Part shown: positions 39,063 through 52,400 of the stretch, piece by piece | Layout: each line of letters begins with the position of its first letter | Numbering within the stretch: the first letter of the stretch is position 1 | From: Dendrophyllia cribrosa | Taxonomy: Eukaryota; Cnidaria; Anthozoa; Scleractinia; Dendrophylliidae | NCBI GenBank assembly: GCA_024195265.1 | Contig: JAJLRJ010000004.1 | Location: 28,532,434-28,596,433 of the forward strand | Direction of reading: 5' to 3' | DNA length: 64,000 bases | Program-made: the position numbers and the translations under genes | Notes under the pieces: model-generated | The model's input: only the letters and a program-made list of their open reading frames with translations | Databases searched by the model: none | What the model was told of the DNA's origin: nothing

Positions 39063-42015
39063 CGTGTCTGACTACCTTTATAATAAATTGAAGCACATTC
39101 TTGCTTGAGGCTTACAAACCGCTTGAGGCTTACACACCGGCTCATCCGAAGCACTTGCAATTTGCAATGGGGAGCGTTTTACCCGCGATTGAGAATCATT
39201 TGGGTTGTTTGCGGTATGTTAGCCCTGAAAGCTGTCACTAATATTTCGGTACATCCCTAAAAGAAAGCCAGAGTACCTCCGCCATTTTCCTTTTGATTCA
39301 TAATCCCTTTCGTAAACTTGTTAATACCAGGTTTCGTCCAACTTTTCAACATGTGCCACACTCCGGCCCTGGTCGTTTCCGTTTGATCGCATCGAAAAGT
39401 GCTCTCAGTATAAACTTACCTGGAATTCTGTAGTTGATACGAGCCGGGTTTCTCGCCGCAATACAATCTGACTTCCTGTATGCTTAATATAGATTTGCCA
39501 CCTGTAGTACTTTTCATATTAGGGACCTGCAGATCAGAGTATGAGATAGAGTGTGAGTAGTGCTAATGCTTTAGATTATCAAATGTAAAAACCAATCTTG
39601 TTTCTAGAGCCTCCTTCTCTACTGGGCGACACCAGGGAGAAGCGAGGGCTCTGGGAATATGACTGGTTTGAAATTCGAAAGTCAGTCATAGTCAATCTTG
39701 CACTTGTACTCTGATCTGAAGGCCCATATTGTAATGAAAGGTTTGGAACAACACCATCAGGACACATCGGAGGATTTTTGTAACAAAGTCAGTCCAGAAA
39801 CAGCAAAGTTTATCATATTGGGTTAATTAAGGTTGTTACGAATTAAGCGACTTAGGGCGACTTAAGGACGTTCGCGCGAAAATCTTCTAACATTGATTTT
39901 TTTATAAAACTTTTGCTACAGGTAGGTTATGAGTTATTCGTGTCAGAAATGCAAAAAAATGAGGGGGTCACCGACTTTGTTTCCGAGTTAAGATATCTGA
40001 AAGGCGACCCTAATTTTGGAAAATTGGTCTTCCTTGCGGGATGTGACCCCGATGTCTGTTAGTCTAAAATTATTGCAAATGAATCACTAAAACGCAACTT
40101 TCTTTCCCAAATTTTATTCGAGTAGGTATGTTCAGCAAATTCATTCAACTGGTAACGTTCCTTAACGTAAATTTAATCTTTAAGAGCGGCCGTCCGTAAA
40201 TATCGCCTGAAGGTGTGCAAAATGAAAAAAACGAAAATCCCCAAACTTTGTCAGAATATAGGTCTAGGTAACTTCGGCCCGGCGAGTGCTCCGCTATAAA
40301 TGTCATCTTTCTGTCTTGATTGGTTTTTAAACCAATCAAAACGAATAAGCGGGTTTTTTTTTCGTGAACGATTATTGCAACAAATTGGTACAACTGCGAC
40401 ATCCATCCCTCATAACGAAGGCATCGAAGGACGGGACGGTGATGCAGAGGAGAGGGGAGGTGGGGATAGTTGAATTATTAGAATACATTAAGCGTCCAAA
40501 TTAAGGTTGGTATGGTTTTATTTAAAATAAAAATGAATCTTATAGTTCTCTGTTAAAGTGGTACATGGGTGTGCGACTCAAACCACAGGTTAACCATCCC
40601 CTGTTTGTGTGGTGTACTGTGCATGTGTAATGGCCACATCGATTAATAGAACTAGCCTCAAAGCCGAAAATTAGGACCCTTAAAACTATAGATAGCCGGC
40701 GATATTCTTGTTCGGAGGCTTCATTACCGGCATACGACATTTTTAGCGAAGACACGTATTCAATTACTAGACCGTAAATCCTCTACAACGTCCGCAGGAG
40801 CTTATTTATTTCAAGCGTGTTTGAGGACGGGGGCGAGAGAAAGAGAGGCTTAATAATTTAGCAAAACGCAAGCAGTTCACCACTCTTTTTTTTGTGATAC
40901 ATAAATTTCAATAGGTTCCCACAAGTGCATAAAAATGTAAAAAAGTACGTATAACGCCGTCACTCAGATCTCCATGTACAAGTACAAGTACTGGTAATAT
41001 TTTCCCCAATGCTCCCTGGTACGGTGAATTCATTCCCGGCTGGATTAGTACGGCAAAAATGTACCGATAATACAGTGTTTTCCTGGTTGTGAAAGAAAAA
41101 GGAGAAAGGGTGGGGCTTGCATGATTTTGCCCCAAAAAAGGGGTGGATTTACGTTAGATATACACAAGCTAGGTTTTACTGAGGTTGGGGATGTCGCGTT
41201 TATCCAAGTACTGATAAAAATCGCGTTGGTGCGGAAGTGTTTTTCCTTGCGCGTGGTCAAAACAATGCAACGACGTCTCATATTCGCACTTGTCAGTTTG
41301 GTAGGTATTCAATTCGCGCTCGAAAATGCTTTGCCGTGTAATAAAGGACTTTAAATATCAAAAGGCACGAAAGCCTGTATATGAGAAATACTAAACATGC
41401 CGCGGATGTACCAAAATAGTTCACGGGAATCTTTTAAAATTAGCATAAATTACCATTTTGCCGGCACGTATCAGAGGTCTGGGGGAGGGTAGCAGGTGCG
41501 CAGCGAGTTATGGGATTAGAGTTCGTAATTTGTACCCGTTAGGAGGGTGAGACAATCTACGGTCAGCCTTCGCCGTGTATGGGTGACGTTTAGTTTTCTA
41601 TTCATATCATATTGTGGAGACTAGGTTTTACGCTTCTCAAGTGTCTAGATACTTCGTATGGCGACCTTTATTTATTAGTGGAAAGCACGTTTTTAAATCA
41701 GGATACCCTAAAACCCCAAGGGTGGCACCACTGCCTTGGTCGGGGGCACACGTTCCTCGTTTTCTCCACCAGCTGGTTTTTAGGGGTATTCGTATGTAAG
41801 AGAAGCACAAAAGCCACAAGTGATACTGCGTGAGACAGTAGCTTACGGAACAAAAAATTGGGTGGAGCATTCAAACCAAAAATCTTCCACGGAGATAGTA
41901 TGGATATTTTCTGAAACAATGCAGTATGGTGTACCATGCATGATGATTCCCATTTTAGGAAAATGCCTATATATACCACAACTGTACTTGGTTTCACCTT
42001 GGCATTTCCACTTAA
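39063..42015. other. Non-coding, repeats only
   Basis: No gene supported. It holds the second copy of the AAGAGCGGCCGTCCG repeat (40182-40271), joined at 40275-40303 to a TTATAGCGGAGCACTCGCCG-type end (minus strand) that also occurs at 59857-59884. Confidence 0.4.
40182..40271 (+). repeat. Dispersed repeat, copy 2
   Basis: Same orientation and ends as the copy at 36011-36106. The sequence diverges immediately after GGTCTAGGTAA, marking a family or insertion boundary. Confidence 0.75.
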
Positions 42016-42575
42016 ATCACTGAAGGTCACCTGAAGGTCACCTAAAATTGCCTAAAGTCGCTCAAAATCGCCCAAAGTCGCCTAAATTCACCCAAAATCG
42101 CCTTAAAGGAGCTATGTCATGGTGATTTTGAGGTTTTCGGATCAAAACCGTCGCAAATTAAAACTAAGTACCTTTGTCGTGCACGAAATGCTTAAATAAC
42201 ACTAACAGGAAGATATCAAGTGAGTTTTAGCAGAGAAAATAAACCATAATCGGAGTTTTAGCGAATTTTCTAAGACACAAGCGATAAACTTGAAAAAATT
42301 GGCCCAATTTTTTCAAGATGCAATCCATTTCCATCCTGGCCATCTGCAGCCCAAGATACTTATTTTTACTTTTAGAGCACTAGTAGAATAATCTTAAACA
42401 AAACTGGATTCTTATTTTTGGAATTTCACTGATATAAAGATGTATTTTGGCTTTTTAAAGTAACGCTAAAAATGGTGACATAGCCCCTTTAAATCGCCCA
42501 AAATCACCCTAAATTTTGGAGAAAATATGCTTTAATCGCCTAAAGTTGCCTTAAGTCGCCCAAAATTACGGCGAC
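42016..42575 (+). repeat. AARTCGCCYAAA minisatellite, split by a MITE
   Basis: Degenerate units of about 11-12 bp (CCTAAAGTCGC, CCCAAAATCGC) run from 42016 to 42102 and resume at 42493 to about 42575 after the inserted element. Confidence 0.75.
42103..42492. mobile_element. TTAA-flanked MITE inside the minisatellite
   Basis: The 382-bp element (42107-42488) has inverted ends AGGAGCTATGTCA and TGACATAGCCCCT, bordered by TTAA on both sides. Both flanks are the same minisatellite, which confirms insertion. Confidence 0.8.
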
Positions 42576-42862
42576 TTTGGGTCCCAGAGTAGGCCTATCA
42601 AAGACAACAAATGTACTATTAAGCTCGCGTAATTACACAATCATTAACAGCAAAAGAAAATCAATTGCATCATTGGACAATCATTACTAACGAAAAGAAA
42701 CTCATTACTGACGCAATTTGCGTAGAGACGCACAATCAATAGAAAGATTATACAGATCATTCAATAAAAATGAACAATCATTAACGCAAAGAAACATCCA
42801 TTGTAATGTTTGGCATATATAATATGTTTATGTCAATGTTCGTTTTCAATTGACGCAAATTC

Positions 42863-44913
42863 TTAAGCCTGGTTTTTGCAAGCGACATGCGCAAAAGCGG
42901 AAGCATAACAGCGCTTTAATATGTCCAGTGAAAACGGACCCGACATAGGCCGTAAGCAGAAACATAAGGATCAATCTTATGCTAATGTCAATGTTCGTTC
43001 ACTCTGGATCCAGAGGTCCGTTCTCTGAAAATCATGAGTGAAATTAACCGTATAAACGGTTAGAAGAAGCTCGCGAGACGGACCTCTGGTCACTCGAATA
43101 TACAACCTCATTTCCATGCGAGGATCTAATACAGAATCTGAATTAGCTCGCTGATTGGTTACTCCTACTCGTTTCCATACTCTGCCGGGAGTTAATGATG
43201 TAACAGCAACTTTGATTGGCTAGACAAAAACATTTCGCCACGGGCGCGTGAAAAACCGGTTTCCCAAAGTGTAGCCACGCAAACAACAATGGCAGACGTA
43301 GACAGAGATTGCGACTTTTTGCCATCTTTTAGTTTGTCATAAAAGGTGACAGGCCAAGCACAAATCCTGCTCGTCGCTTAAAGCATTTTAGCCCAGCTTT
43401 AGAACAGGAGCGTTTACCATTTGTATGGAAAAACCGGTTATTCCGGTGGAAAAACAAATGGAACGGTTCATCCCAACGGAAATTTTCCGGGGAAAAGGTA
43501 ATACCTTTCAAGGTATTTCCTTTTTCTCGCTTTCACCGGAACGACCGGAATTTTCTGTACCATTTGTTCGCATCACTAGTACCAGGCTTCTTCGCGAAAT
43601 AAGGAAGCTCGAAGATGGCGGATCACTTTGAAGAAGGAAATTTACTCCGAGTTTATTCGTATGGAAATTGCCACTTTTCATCGGCTATATTGACATATTT
43701 TCTACAGCATGATTGTGAAATTTAACAGGTTAGAAAGATGGACATTTTTTATTGCCGTTAGTTGTTTTACTTTAACTTTTAGGAATCGTGCTTGCTGCAT
43801 GAGCGATTCGCATAATTGAAACGTAGTCGTACGTAGCAAAGAATCTAGAATCAGAGCTGGAATTCTAGCGTTAACTTGAGCGAATAAGTAAATAAATAAA
43901 TGATTGTTCTGGTAAAATTGGAGAATTGTAGCAGGGCTTGAAAGCGTACAATCGCGTTTTAGGGTAAGCTTATAAAAGTATTTGCCTGTTAGTTTTTCCC
44001 GCCGTCGTTTTGTTTTTCACCCCCAGTGCCTCTCGGCATTCGGTAAAGTACAAATGGTACAGGTCATTCCTGTTCCGTTTCCTTCAGTAAGGAAAGTCCA
44101 GTACCATTTGTCGGAAAATTTTAACCGGAAATTCCATTCAAATGGTAAGCGCTCCAGGTCTACCCCAAGTACGTGCCTGAGAGATTTACAGTCCGTGATT
44201 TAATTATCTTTAATGTGAGCCCCAGGTGTGAGCCCAAGTCTGCGGTTAACATAACTTGCGAGATTGTTTTCTTCATCACGGCTAAACGAGTCTATAAAGA
44301 TCCAAGTCTTATGCGATAGTCACGGTCTATATTGGAATAGTGGCATCTTGCAATTGTTGTTAGCTCTTCGGAGTTTATTCTGCGTTTAATTAAGTTGACG
44401 TGTTTCTCGGACCTTTATCTCCATTGTCAGACGTATGGCGTTATTGCATCCGGTTTGAAATATTTGAATCTCCAGCATGATAGCTGTTTTGTAATTCTTA
44501 CGGATGCAAGTGGTTCTACTGTATACTCTTTAAGAAAGACTCAAGCAAACGCGACAAAAATCGTCTACCGATGTACGCAAAATTTTCAACAGTCGAAGAC
44601 AAACAGTCGAAAGCTCTTTTTGCGGAATATTGTCACGCATCGCTGCGCCCCGTACGTTTTTTTAAAACCGGTTTGGTGAGATATCCGATCCACAAGTCGC
44701 ATGGAAATGAGGTTGTGTACTCGAGTGCCCTGAGGTTTTTATTTATTCTCGGCGCGTTGCGCCTTGTTGTCGCGGCTTCGCCGCTCAAACTCGCCGTTTT
44801 CACTAAAAAATTGAAACCTCTGGCACCCAGGGTAATGTTCGTTTACACTTGACGCAAATTCGTATGCTTCCGCTTATGCCGTTGCTAATGTTGCTTTTGA
44901 AAACCAGGCTTAA
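42863..44913. mobile_element. ~2-kb TIR element (AAGCCTGGTTTT ends) with nested repeats
   Basis: TTAAGCCTGGTTTTTGCAAG at the left and TTTTGAAAACCAGGCTTAA at the right are inverted, with GCGGAAGCATA also mirrored. It contains a further TIR element (43407-44155) and matched blocks around 43085-43115 and 44700-44718. No transposase. Confidence 0.6.
43407..44155. mobile_element. Nested TIR element (GGAGCGTTTACCATTTG ends)
   Basis: The outer GGAGCGTTTACCATTTG and CAAATGGTAAGCGCTCC are inverted; GGTACTGG/ACCATTTG and CCGGAAATT motifs recur inside both arms. Confidence 0.65.
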
Positions 44914-47771
44914 AAAAGCGAATGTATTGTGCGGTCTCACAAAAATCGACACAAATAAACGTTGAAAATATCGTTACCTCAGCTCGATGTGGCTTTTCGG
45001 CCCCTTCCTTCAACACCAAAGAATTAAGCAGTTTTGCATGTTTTATGTTCTGAGCAGGTCCGAAATCAATCCCGATCAGCATTAATGTACTATCGTCAAT
45101 AAACAAAGTTTTTTCCGAGCTTCAAAGAGTCCGCTCTGTTCCACTTCAGCCTGAAAATTAAAAATAACCAAGTAATTTAGTTTGTACTGAACCGTAACAT
45201 CTCTCGTAACCGTGTTTCTACAGTCCATTTTAATTCAGACTGTACTTAGTTTAATCTCTCTTTTTACCTTCCACATATAGGAAAATATGTTTATCTGCCG
45301 TAGCTCGGGGAATATTCCTTTTTTTGTCACACATCTGTGGACGATTCTACTGCGCCTTTCGATAACATGAGGACTCTGAAATTCAAAACCCAACTCAACA
45401 TTTGCGTTTTACGCTGCCGGCAATCATCTTAGCTTTAATTTCCTCTCAGGGAACACATCCTCCCTTTCAATGAGTTCAAAAAGGTCACGTCAACGTCCGT
45501 GCATTATGATTGGTAGATTTCGAGATATTTGTTTGTCTCCTTTTTACATGGTCCGTTGGCTTTCGATTTAATTATGATTGACGATAGGGAATATCGCAAC
45601 CGTTGGTGGAGATTTGAATTTCAGATTCCGCATGTTATTGAAAGGCGCAGTAAGAGCAAATGCGCAGTATAATATAGAGCAAAATGATAAAATCGCGGCC
45701 ATGGTCAAAAACTAAACCTACCTTCATTTTGAGTTTGTGGACAGGTTTCGGAGTTTATTTTTCAAAATACGACCGAATTTCGAAATATTATTAAAATCGA
45801 TTTCGCGCGCTTGCTGGCCGAAAAGCAACCTAAAAAAGTCACCTTTCCGAAAACTGTCGTCGCGTTTGGAGAAGAGGCAAATAGAAAGATTAAGCACTGC
45901 GTTCTACGTCAGTTTGCATTTGATTATCTTTGCTTTTTCTCGAATCGTTAAATAAATCCACTAGAAAAATCGAAAAAAATTCACATGATTATGACAAACG
46001 AAAAACTACTCACTTTGACGTAGAAACGCAAACAAAACAAACGTGATGCTCGTACCCTCTAAAAATCGAAGATTAGACAAGTGATGTTAAAATAAAAGTA
46101 TTTGGCATTCCGGTTGTTTGGTTCTCACAGCGAGAAAATATATTCTTTGATGGAAGTTTGACAACGGCGTTCGCAAAACGAGTTTCACATTACAATTAAA
46201 AACTGATTTTTCGATATGTGGCCATTCTCCAATCACGTTCGTTTTGGGGGTGTATAGTGCCCAAATACTGTTATTGGGGTTCATAAAACGCCATCAAGCT
46301 CTGAGGATGTGACCCATTACTGGGCCATCGATAATGCAGGTTGAAATTTCGTTTTAACGGACAAAACGTAGCCGAAAATAGCGTAATTAAAATAAACGTG
46401 TCATAACATGTCTTTGCTCGGCCCGAAAGAGGAAGTTTTTTTAAACCAATCTAATAGTTTTCACTAATTCAATAACAAATTATACAGTTCCCTGACAAGC
46501 AGACAGATGGTGGCAAATACGAAATTAAACACGGAAGGCTTTTTATACAATACACCGTAAATAAACCACTAGACTGGCTTATCCATTCAATTCTACTTTA
46601 CCTTTTCTCCCACTATCCTGACTATCTTTCTCATGTAAGGTGGCATGTAAGGTGAGCAACAATAGCCCGGGGGGTGGGGGGGGGGGGGGGGGGGGGGGGG
46701 TACTGGACCAATATTTGGGTATAGGGGCGCCGCTAAGGGTCTGAGACCCTGATCCCTGTGTAGGACAACACCCTCTATTTTAGGACCCTGTCTAGGACAC
46801 GGCTCGAGCATGGTTATTGATCTGAGCTTTAAAAAATGGTAGACGGATCCTTTGAAAAGAAAACGACTTCACCTTCGCATGAATATACTAATCACGACAA
46901 GGTAAGTTGCCACAAGCGCTAAAGTAACTGGAACCATACCCTGTTTAGGACAGATTCAGACCCTGTTTAGGACAGACTCACGTTAAATTATATACCCTGT
47001 TCAGGACAAAAATGCCAAAAACCATACCCTGTCCAGCGGCACGTCCCCGTATAGGTCATATAAGGGAGTACCCCCGCGGGAACAATAGCAGCTGTGTTTT
47101 ACAAGACCAATGAAAATAGAGGCTTCTAAGAGCTGCGACCCTACAGATGCAGATCGTACGACCTTTATTACTGTGCCTTTATATAACACGCGAAAATAAA
47201 TGTTTACGTTTTACACTGCCGTGAAATCATAATTGTGGCGACAAACACTGGACCCTGAAAACAAAAACTGACTGAAAAAAGAAATCGAAATCCACCAATC
47301 ACGACCCACAAACGTGACCTTTGGACCCTGTTGCATTAAAAATACGCCTTTACTGAGACTTCCGCCATACTTCTGCCATAACAGTTGCGGCTGTGAAAAA
47401 CCGGCGCGCGAAGCTGTAGGGTGACTTTTATTGAAGGCGCAGCAATAAACAAAATCTCTTTACACAACCGATCCGTGGTAAAAATTCACTGTTCGGATAA
47501 AAACAGGTATCAAGAACATAGTCCGAAGATTTCGTTTATTAGAATAAACGCTGAAGTTTTTTATACTAAAAGAAACGGAAACTCATGTCAACTTAACGCC
47601 TGATACATTTATTTAACGACCCGTCTGCCGCCCCAAAATTAAGAAATCTGTCAACAGCGATGTTATCGAAAAATGTAGCCAATCAGATTTAACCGGATAT
47701 CATGTTGCTTGTTGTTTACAGTTGGCGCTTGGCAGACTTTGCGACTTGCCGCCTTCGTATAATTTTTCAGG
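44914..47771. other. Non-coding, repeats only
   Basis: No supported gene. It contains a poly-G run (about 46677-46700) beside a repeat rich in ACCCTGTNTAGGACA units (46740-47040). Confidence 0.4.
46740..47040 (+). repeat. ACCCTGTTTAGGACA-type repeat
   Basis: At least five degenerate copies of ACCCTGTNTAGGACA are spread over 300 bp, adjoining the poly-G tract. Confidence 0.6.
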
Positions 47772-48133
47772 CTATGTCTACATTATACCGGATAGCTTAT
47801 CATGTCGACATGAAAAATACTCCGGCCTGGTGTGAACGGAAACGACCCAGAACTGGATATTTACTTCTTTTTCAGTGAGTTTCAATCCTCGCTCGTAGTT
47901 GTTGACTTCCACTGACTACGGTTCGGTTCGATTGCCTGTTCATACTGCCCCAGAGAGTGGTACGAGAATCTTTCCGATATGTGACGATTCACTTTCACGA
48001 TCGCCGCGTCGCAGCGACGCTCCGGAACAAAAATCGTTCCGAAACTAGCGTTTCATGTGTGAACGAAAGGCCTATCCGGTATGGTTTTCGTGCCGGCGCA
48101 AGAGCTATCCGGTATAGTGTAGATATAGCCTCA
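47772..48133. mobile_element. TIR element (GGCTATGTCTACATTATACC ends)
   Basis: GGCTATGTCTACATTATACC at the left and GGTATAGTGTAGATATAGCC at the right form inverted ends of about 27 bp including CGGATAGC. The open frames crossing it carry no domain. Confidence 0.75.
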
Positions 48134-48324
48134 GTGCTAGTAGAAATGTTTGGTTTTCCGATCAGTGAAAAATGGCAAGTTGAGATGTCGGTAACGAAAT
48201 CATTGGACAAGCACAACTACTTTTGCAAAGCCAGTTTAACCATAGGTGCACTGTGGAAAGAGCTGTGGATCAGCTTAAAGAATTATTTTATCCGAGATTT
48301 GATTATGAGCGCGAGCGTCGGAAT

Positions 48325-48686
48325 AGACCTTGTCACGGTTTTTCCAAATTTTTATATTGGCTTGATAGCAAAAATCCATCGACACTGTTGGAAAAAGTAT
48401 CTCAAAATTAGTAAAGTGGCCGAGTTTAAAAGCGATATCTTTTAAAATAGTGGAGATATAGCTCCGCAAAGTCGGCAAATTTCACAGACGTTTGAATCGC
48501 GCAGCCAATTTGGCTGTGCCATACAAACGTGTGTGCCGACTTTGCGGAGATATATCTCCACTATTTTAAAAGATATCGCTTTTAAACTCGGACACTTTAC
48601 TAATTTTGAGATGCTTTTTCCAGCAGTGTCGATGGATTTTTGCTATCAGGCCAGTATAAAAATTTGGGAAAACCGTCATAAGGTCT
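48325..48686. repeat. 362-bp near-complete palindrome (foldback element)
   Basis: Arms of about 150 bp are inverted with few mismatches, meeting around 48505 within CAGACGTTTGAAT/ATACAAACGTGTG. The arms include AGTGGAGATATA and AAAGATATCGCTTTTAAA. Confidence 0.85.
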
Positions 48687-48817
48687 TTAATAAACATTAA
48701 CATTTATTCTACAGCAGCAAGCTCACGAAATATTGTAGGAAGATTTCTTCGCCGAACTGAAGACCGTTTAAGCTCGCAAGGATAAGCAACTGACGTTGCA
48801 ACAAAACGGCTCAAGCA

Positions 48818-48965
48818 GAGTTACGTTGTGCCTCGTTGTCAAAACGAGGCTAGGTGCACAACCTTTCATATGGAAATGAGTTTTATTTGCATTTTAATAA
48901 AAACTCATTTCCATATGAAAGGTGGGCACCTAGCCTCGCTTTGACAACGAGGCACAACGTAACTC
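48818..48965. repeat. 148-bp hairpin
   Basis: GAGTTACGTTGTGCCTCGTT and its complement fold around TGCATTTTAATA; the inner arms are CATTTCCATATGAAAGGT-like. Nearly perfect. Confidence 0.85.
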
Positions 48966-51900
48966 GGAAATGGCCTATTGACTCCAAGTGCAAAAGAAGC
49001 ATAGAATATTTTGGGTAAAAAAAAACGCTCTTTGAATTATTAAAGTTCTACCAGGCTGGTCAGAGTGAGAGCGCCTTCTCGTAAACAAATAATTCGTCTA
49101 ATTCTTTTTGCTTATCCTTCAAGGATTTACGAATAAAATCTTGAAGGGACAAATTCAAAGCCGATGATAATTCACTTTGAACATTCAACACTTTGAACAT
49201 TCAACGCGGTTCAACGTATGCTTCAGACCGGAAGTTTTTTTAACCCAGGTACCCAATCAGAATGCAGCTCATTGATTCTTTTGTTTTACGACCAATCAGA
49301 AAAAAGTCAAATTCTGACTTTTTTGCAGAAGGTTCGTTAAATAATTGTATCAGGCTCTCTTTTTTCCCTCCCCGCGCCCTTCCGCCGACTTTCGCGCACT
49401 CGCGCTCTCCCGCTCCAAAAAAAAAGAGCGCCTGATCGCAGGTTAATGGCAACTCGACACGTTTTTTTACGAGATTTTGTTAATTCGGTAAAAAAACATT
49501 GAAGTTTTTATGCTGAACAAAGGGAAACTCGTGGAAAACTCGGCAAGATATTCACGAGATTTCGTTTATTAATATAAAACATGGAAGTTTTTATACTGAA
49601 CAAACGGGAACAAAATTGACAAAATTCCGCAAAGGTTCAAAAAAGCCGAAGTGCTGCCTCGGAGGCGACCAAATGTTGGTATTTATGTCAATTATTGGAG
49701 TTTTCATTTAATGCGACCCACGCCAAAATTTGGAACCTATATATTTTTTCCAAAAAATGTACCGCCAAATATTTTAAAGGTATCTAAATTCGCTCTAGTG
49801 CGACCCGGCCTTAAACATTGAAGTTTTTTAATTGAATAAACGGAAACTCGTCTAAACACCGGCAAGTTATTTAAGTTACAAACAAGTGGGGCCCACGTAA
49901 GCTCTAATATCACTAAAAATATTCCCCAGGTTAAATAGAATTGTTACATATTACTGTTGGATGATAGCTTTAAGTTTTACCAAACTTGTAAAGCTATCGT
50001 GTTAAAGCCAAAAGCGTTATGACCCAGCACGACCCAAAGTTGACCCAAAGTTGATAGACGAGTGCGTCCGAAATTACACTGAAACCACCTTCAACACAGG
50101 CTTTCATATTAAGTGAATTTCAAATTTCAAATTTTCGTTTGGGGGGTCCCCCCCCCCCCCACTTCCTGCTTCGCCGCCTATGTGTCAGTAAAATGCGGCG
50201 CCGGGGTTTATATTTATATTTTTCAACTAAATTTCGGCCATTTATCTAGAACAGTGTTTCTTGCATTCTTACCGATGAATATTCAACCATTGGGAAAAGA
50301 TCAAATTCTAGCTCATCTAAAAATTCGCTGCAACAACGATGCTTCGTTGAAGCCACAGCGCTCTGTTATGTGAAATTATTTTCAGCATAAGCGTTGAGTA
50401 GAAGAGTTAATGCTTGTGGCCGCTATATTGAAAGGAGGCAAACGGTCCGTGGTCAACATGGTGCACAATAGAAAATAGATTTAAAAAAGAAAACCCAGAA
50501 GACTCCGGCCGAGAACCCAACCCCCGACTCCCGACCCGGACCTCGGCACTAATCCCCCTGCCCCCGGCCCCGCGTTTTACTGGCACCCAAGAGAAAGGGT
50601 TGAAAGGAAACCTTCAAGTACCTTACCGATACGAAATGGGTGTTGAAAGTGCTGTTGATGTCCATGCTAAAGCAACAGAAAAACGAATGGCAGTGTCTTT
50701 GTCTTCAGTTTTTATGTTGAAAACTTCGCATAACAAACTGTGTTTCAATATGGCGACAAGAGAAAAGACAAAATCAGCGCGAACGCCTTAAATTAAAGGG
50801 GTCATTAAACAACAGTTCTTATGCGCATCAATCTTGGCCGGAGCTAAAACTTTCTGATGATCAATCATCAAAATCATTACCGAAATAGAAAACACCCCCT
50901 CGCGCTGACTGTTACTGAAGTCAAGTCACAAGCGAACACGAATGAACAGCAACAAACGAACACGGGAAATCGCAACAAAAACACCAACTCTAAAAGCTTT
51001 ATACTTTTCCGAAAGAAATAAACTCTAAGAGGAAATTGTATCATAGGAATGCCAATAAACGTTTACTCGCCTTTTTCACGAGTTTGACCGGTTTGCATTT
51101 CTGCACTGAGAGCGGAGCGATCTCGATATGAACCAGCTTGACCAGCTTCAGTCGATCTCAAAGCAGAAGCGCTTTCGGTTACTTCAACGGGATTCATAAG
51201 CATTGCCTTATGAAAGTGGACTAGATTGTATAACAGAAAATAAGTGGGGCTTAGCTGAACTGTCGTGACAGTTTCACTGTTCCAGCTTTACGTTTTATTG
51301 CTAAAAATATTAACTGCTTGTTTCGATTTATAATAACAATAATAATTTTAAGCGCCGTTTTGCGCAGCAGTGAGACAGTTGTTTAAGGGCTTCGTGATTG
51401 CTCATCTTCAGACTAATATCAGTGGTATAAAAAAAGAATACAACCATACCTGAATCAGTCTGAGGTTTATCTTTATAACGCACCTTGTTTGCCAAACTAG
51501 ATTTTAAATTTGATCACGGAACCTCACTCTTCAGAACCCAGCTACTTTGTGAGAATAATGTTTCTTTTCGACTTTCTTTTTGTTGAGTGAGCAACGTCGA
51601 TCAGCTTAACAGTGTTCTGAGGCGTGGATATTGATTGACATGCAAATAAAGAAGAGAATGTTGGTTGACTCTTGTTCAAGTCACGCTACAATACAATCCA
51701 CAATTAGTTACACGAAAGGCGAAATTGAGCCAAGAAAGTCTTACCTCGCTCATTAGAAATCGATTATTTCAAGAAATAAGGTTTAAAATAAAGTAAAAGG
51801 AAGTTAGTTTCGATTTTGTCGAGTTTGCGTTGAGATCACTGATAAGTGCGCGTGAGTAGGGTTTTAAAAATGTATATCATAATTTGTGATGATTGGTATA

Positions 51901-52355
51901 AATTGATATTTTGCCGGGTATCAGTAAAGTGCGCGGGGTCTCACGGTTCGCGTCTTTGAATTCGGTCCGTTGATAGATTTGTGTCAATCCACCGTCAATC
52001 TCGCCGCGTCCTAACCCAACAAGTTCAATTTTTATTTTTTTGTCAAGGTAAGTAGCGCCTTAGTTGCTTATTGTATTACCTTAAGACTTTTTATCGACAG
52101 TTTAAGGGGCATTTTTTAGTCGTTTAACTTTTTTAGTTAAGACATCTTTAAACCCTGGTCGGTGGTACACTGTAGGCCCCATTTTTCCTAGTAGTTGTTT
52201 TTTGGGGGTTTACGTGGTCCTTGCGTCTGGTGCGTTTAGATTTATTGTAATACTCCCTGGAATACTGTAGTGCTTTGCCAATCAATAAAATATATCGTGT
52301 GCCCTGCTGACCAACGCCCCATGCCTCTCAGCCTTGTGTGTTTATTCGGCTGTCA
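48966..52355. other. Non-coding stretch
   Basis: No gene recognised. There is a poly-C tract at about 50149-50160. Short frames here have no domain and mostly non-ATG starts. Confidence 0.4.
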
Positions 52356-52400
52356 TCATCATCATCTTTATTTTAAAACACGGTAAATACATCAGGCATT
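52356..52400 (-). other. Possible LINE 3' tail
   Basis: On the minus strand AATAAAGATGATGATGATGA ends a short tract, a tail type known from LINE 3' ends. No coding part is identified next to it, so this is weak. Confidence 0.25.

Noticed and set aside
44395..44852. Two overlapping frames of about 93 codons
   Set aside because: Non-ATG starts, no domain and location inside a TIR element.
47957..48445. 162-codon plus-strand frame
   Set aside because: It crosses the right end of one TIR element and the left arm of a palindrome, has no domain and starts in repeat sequence.
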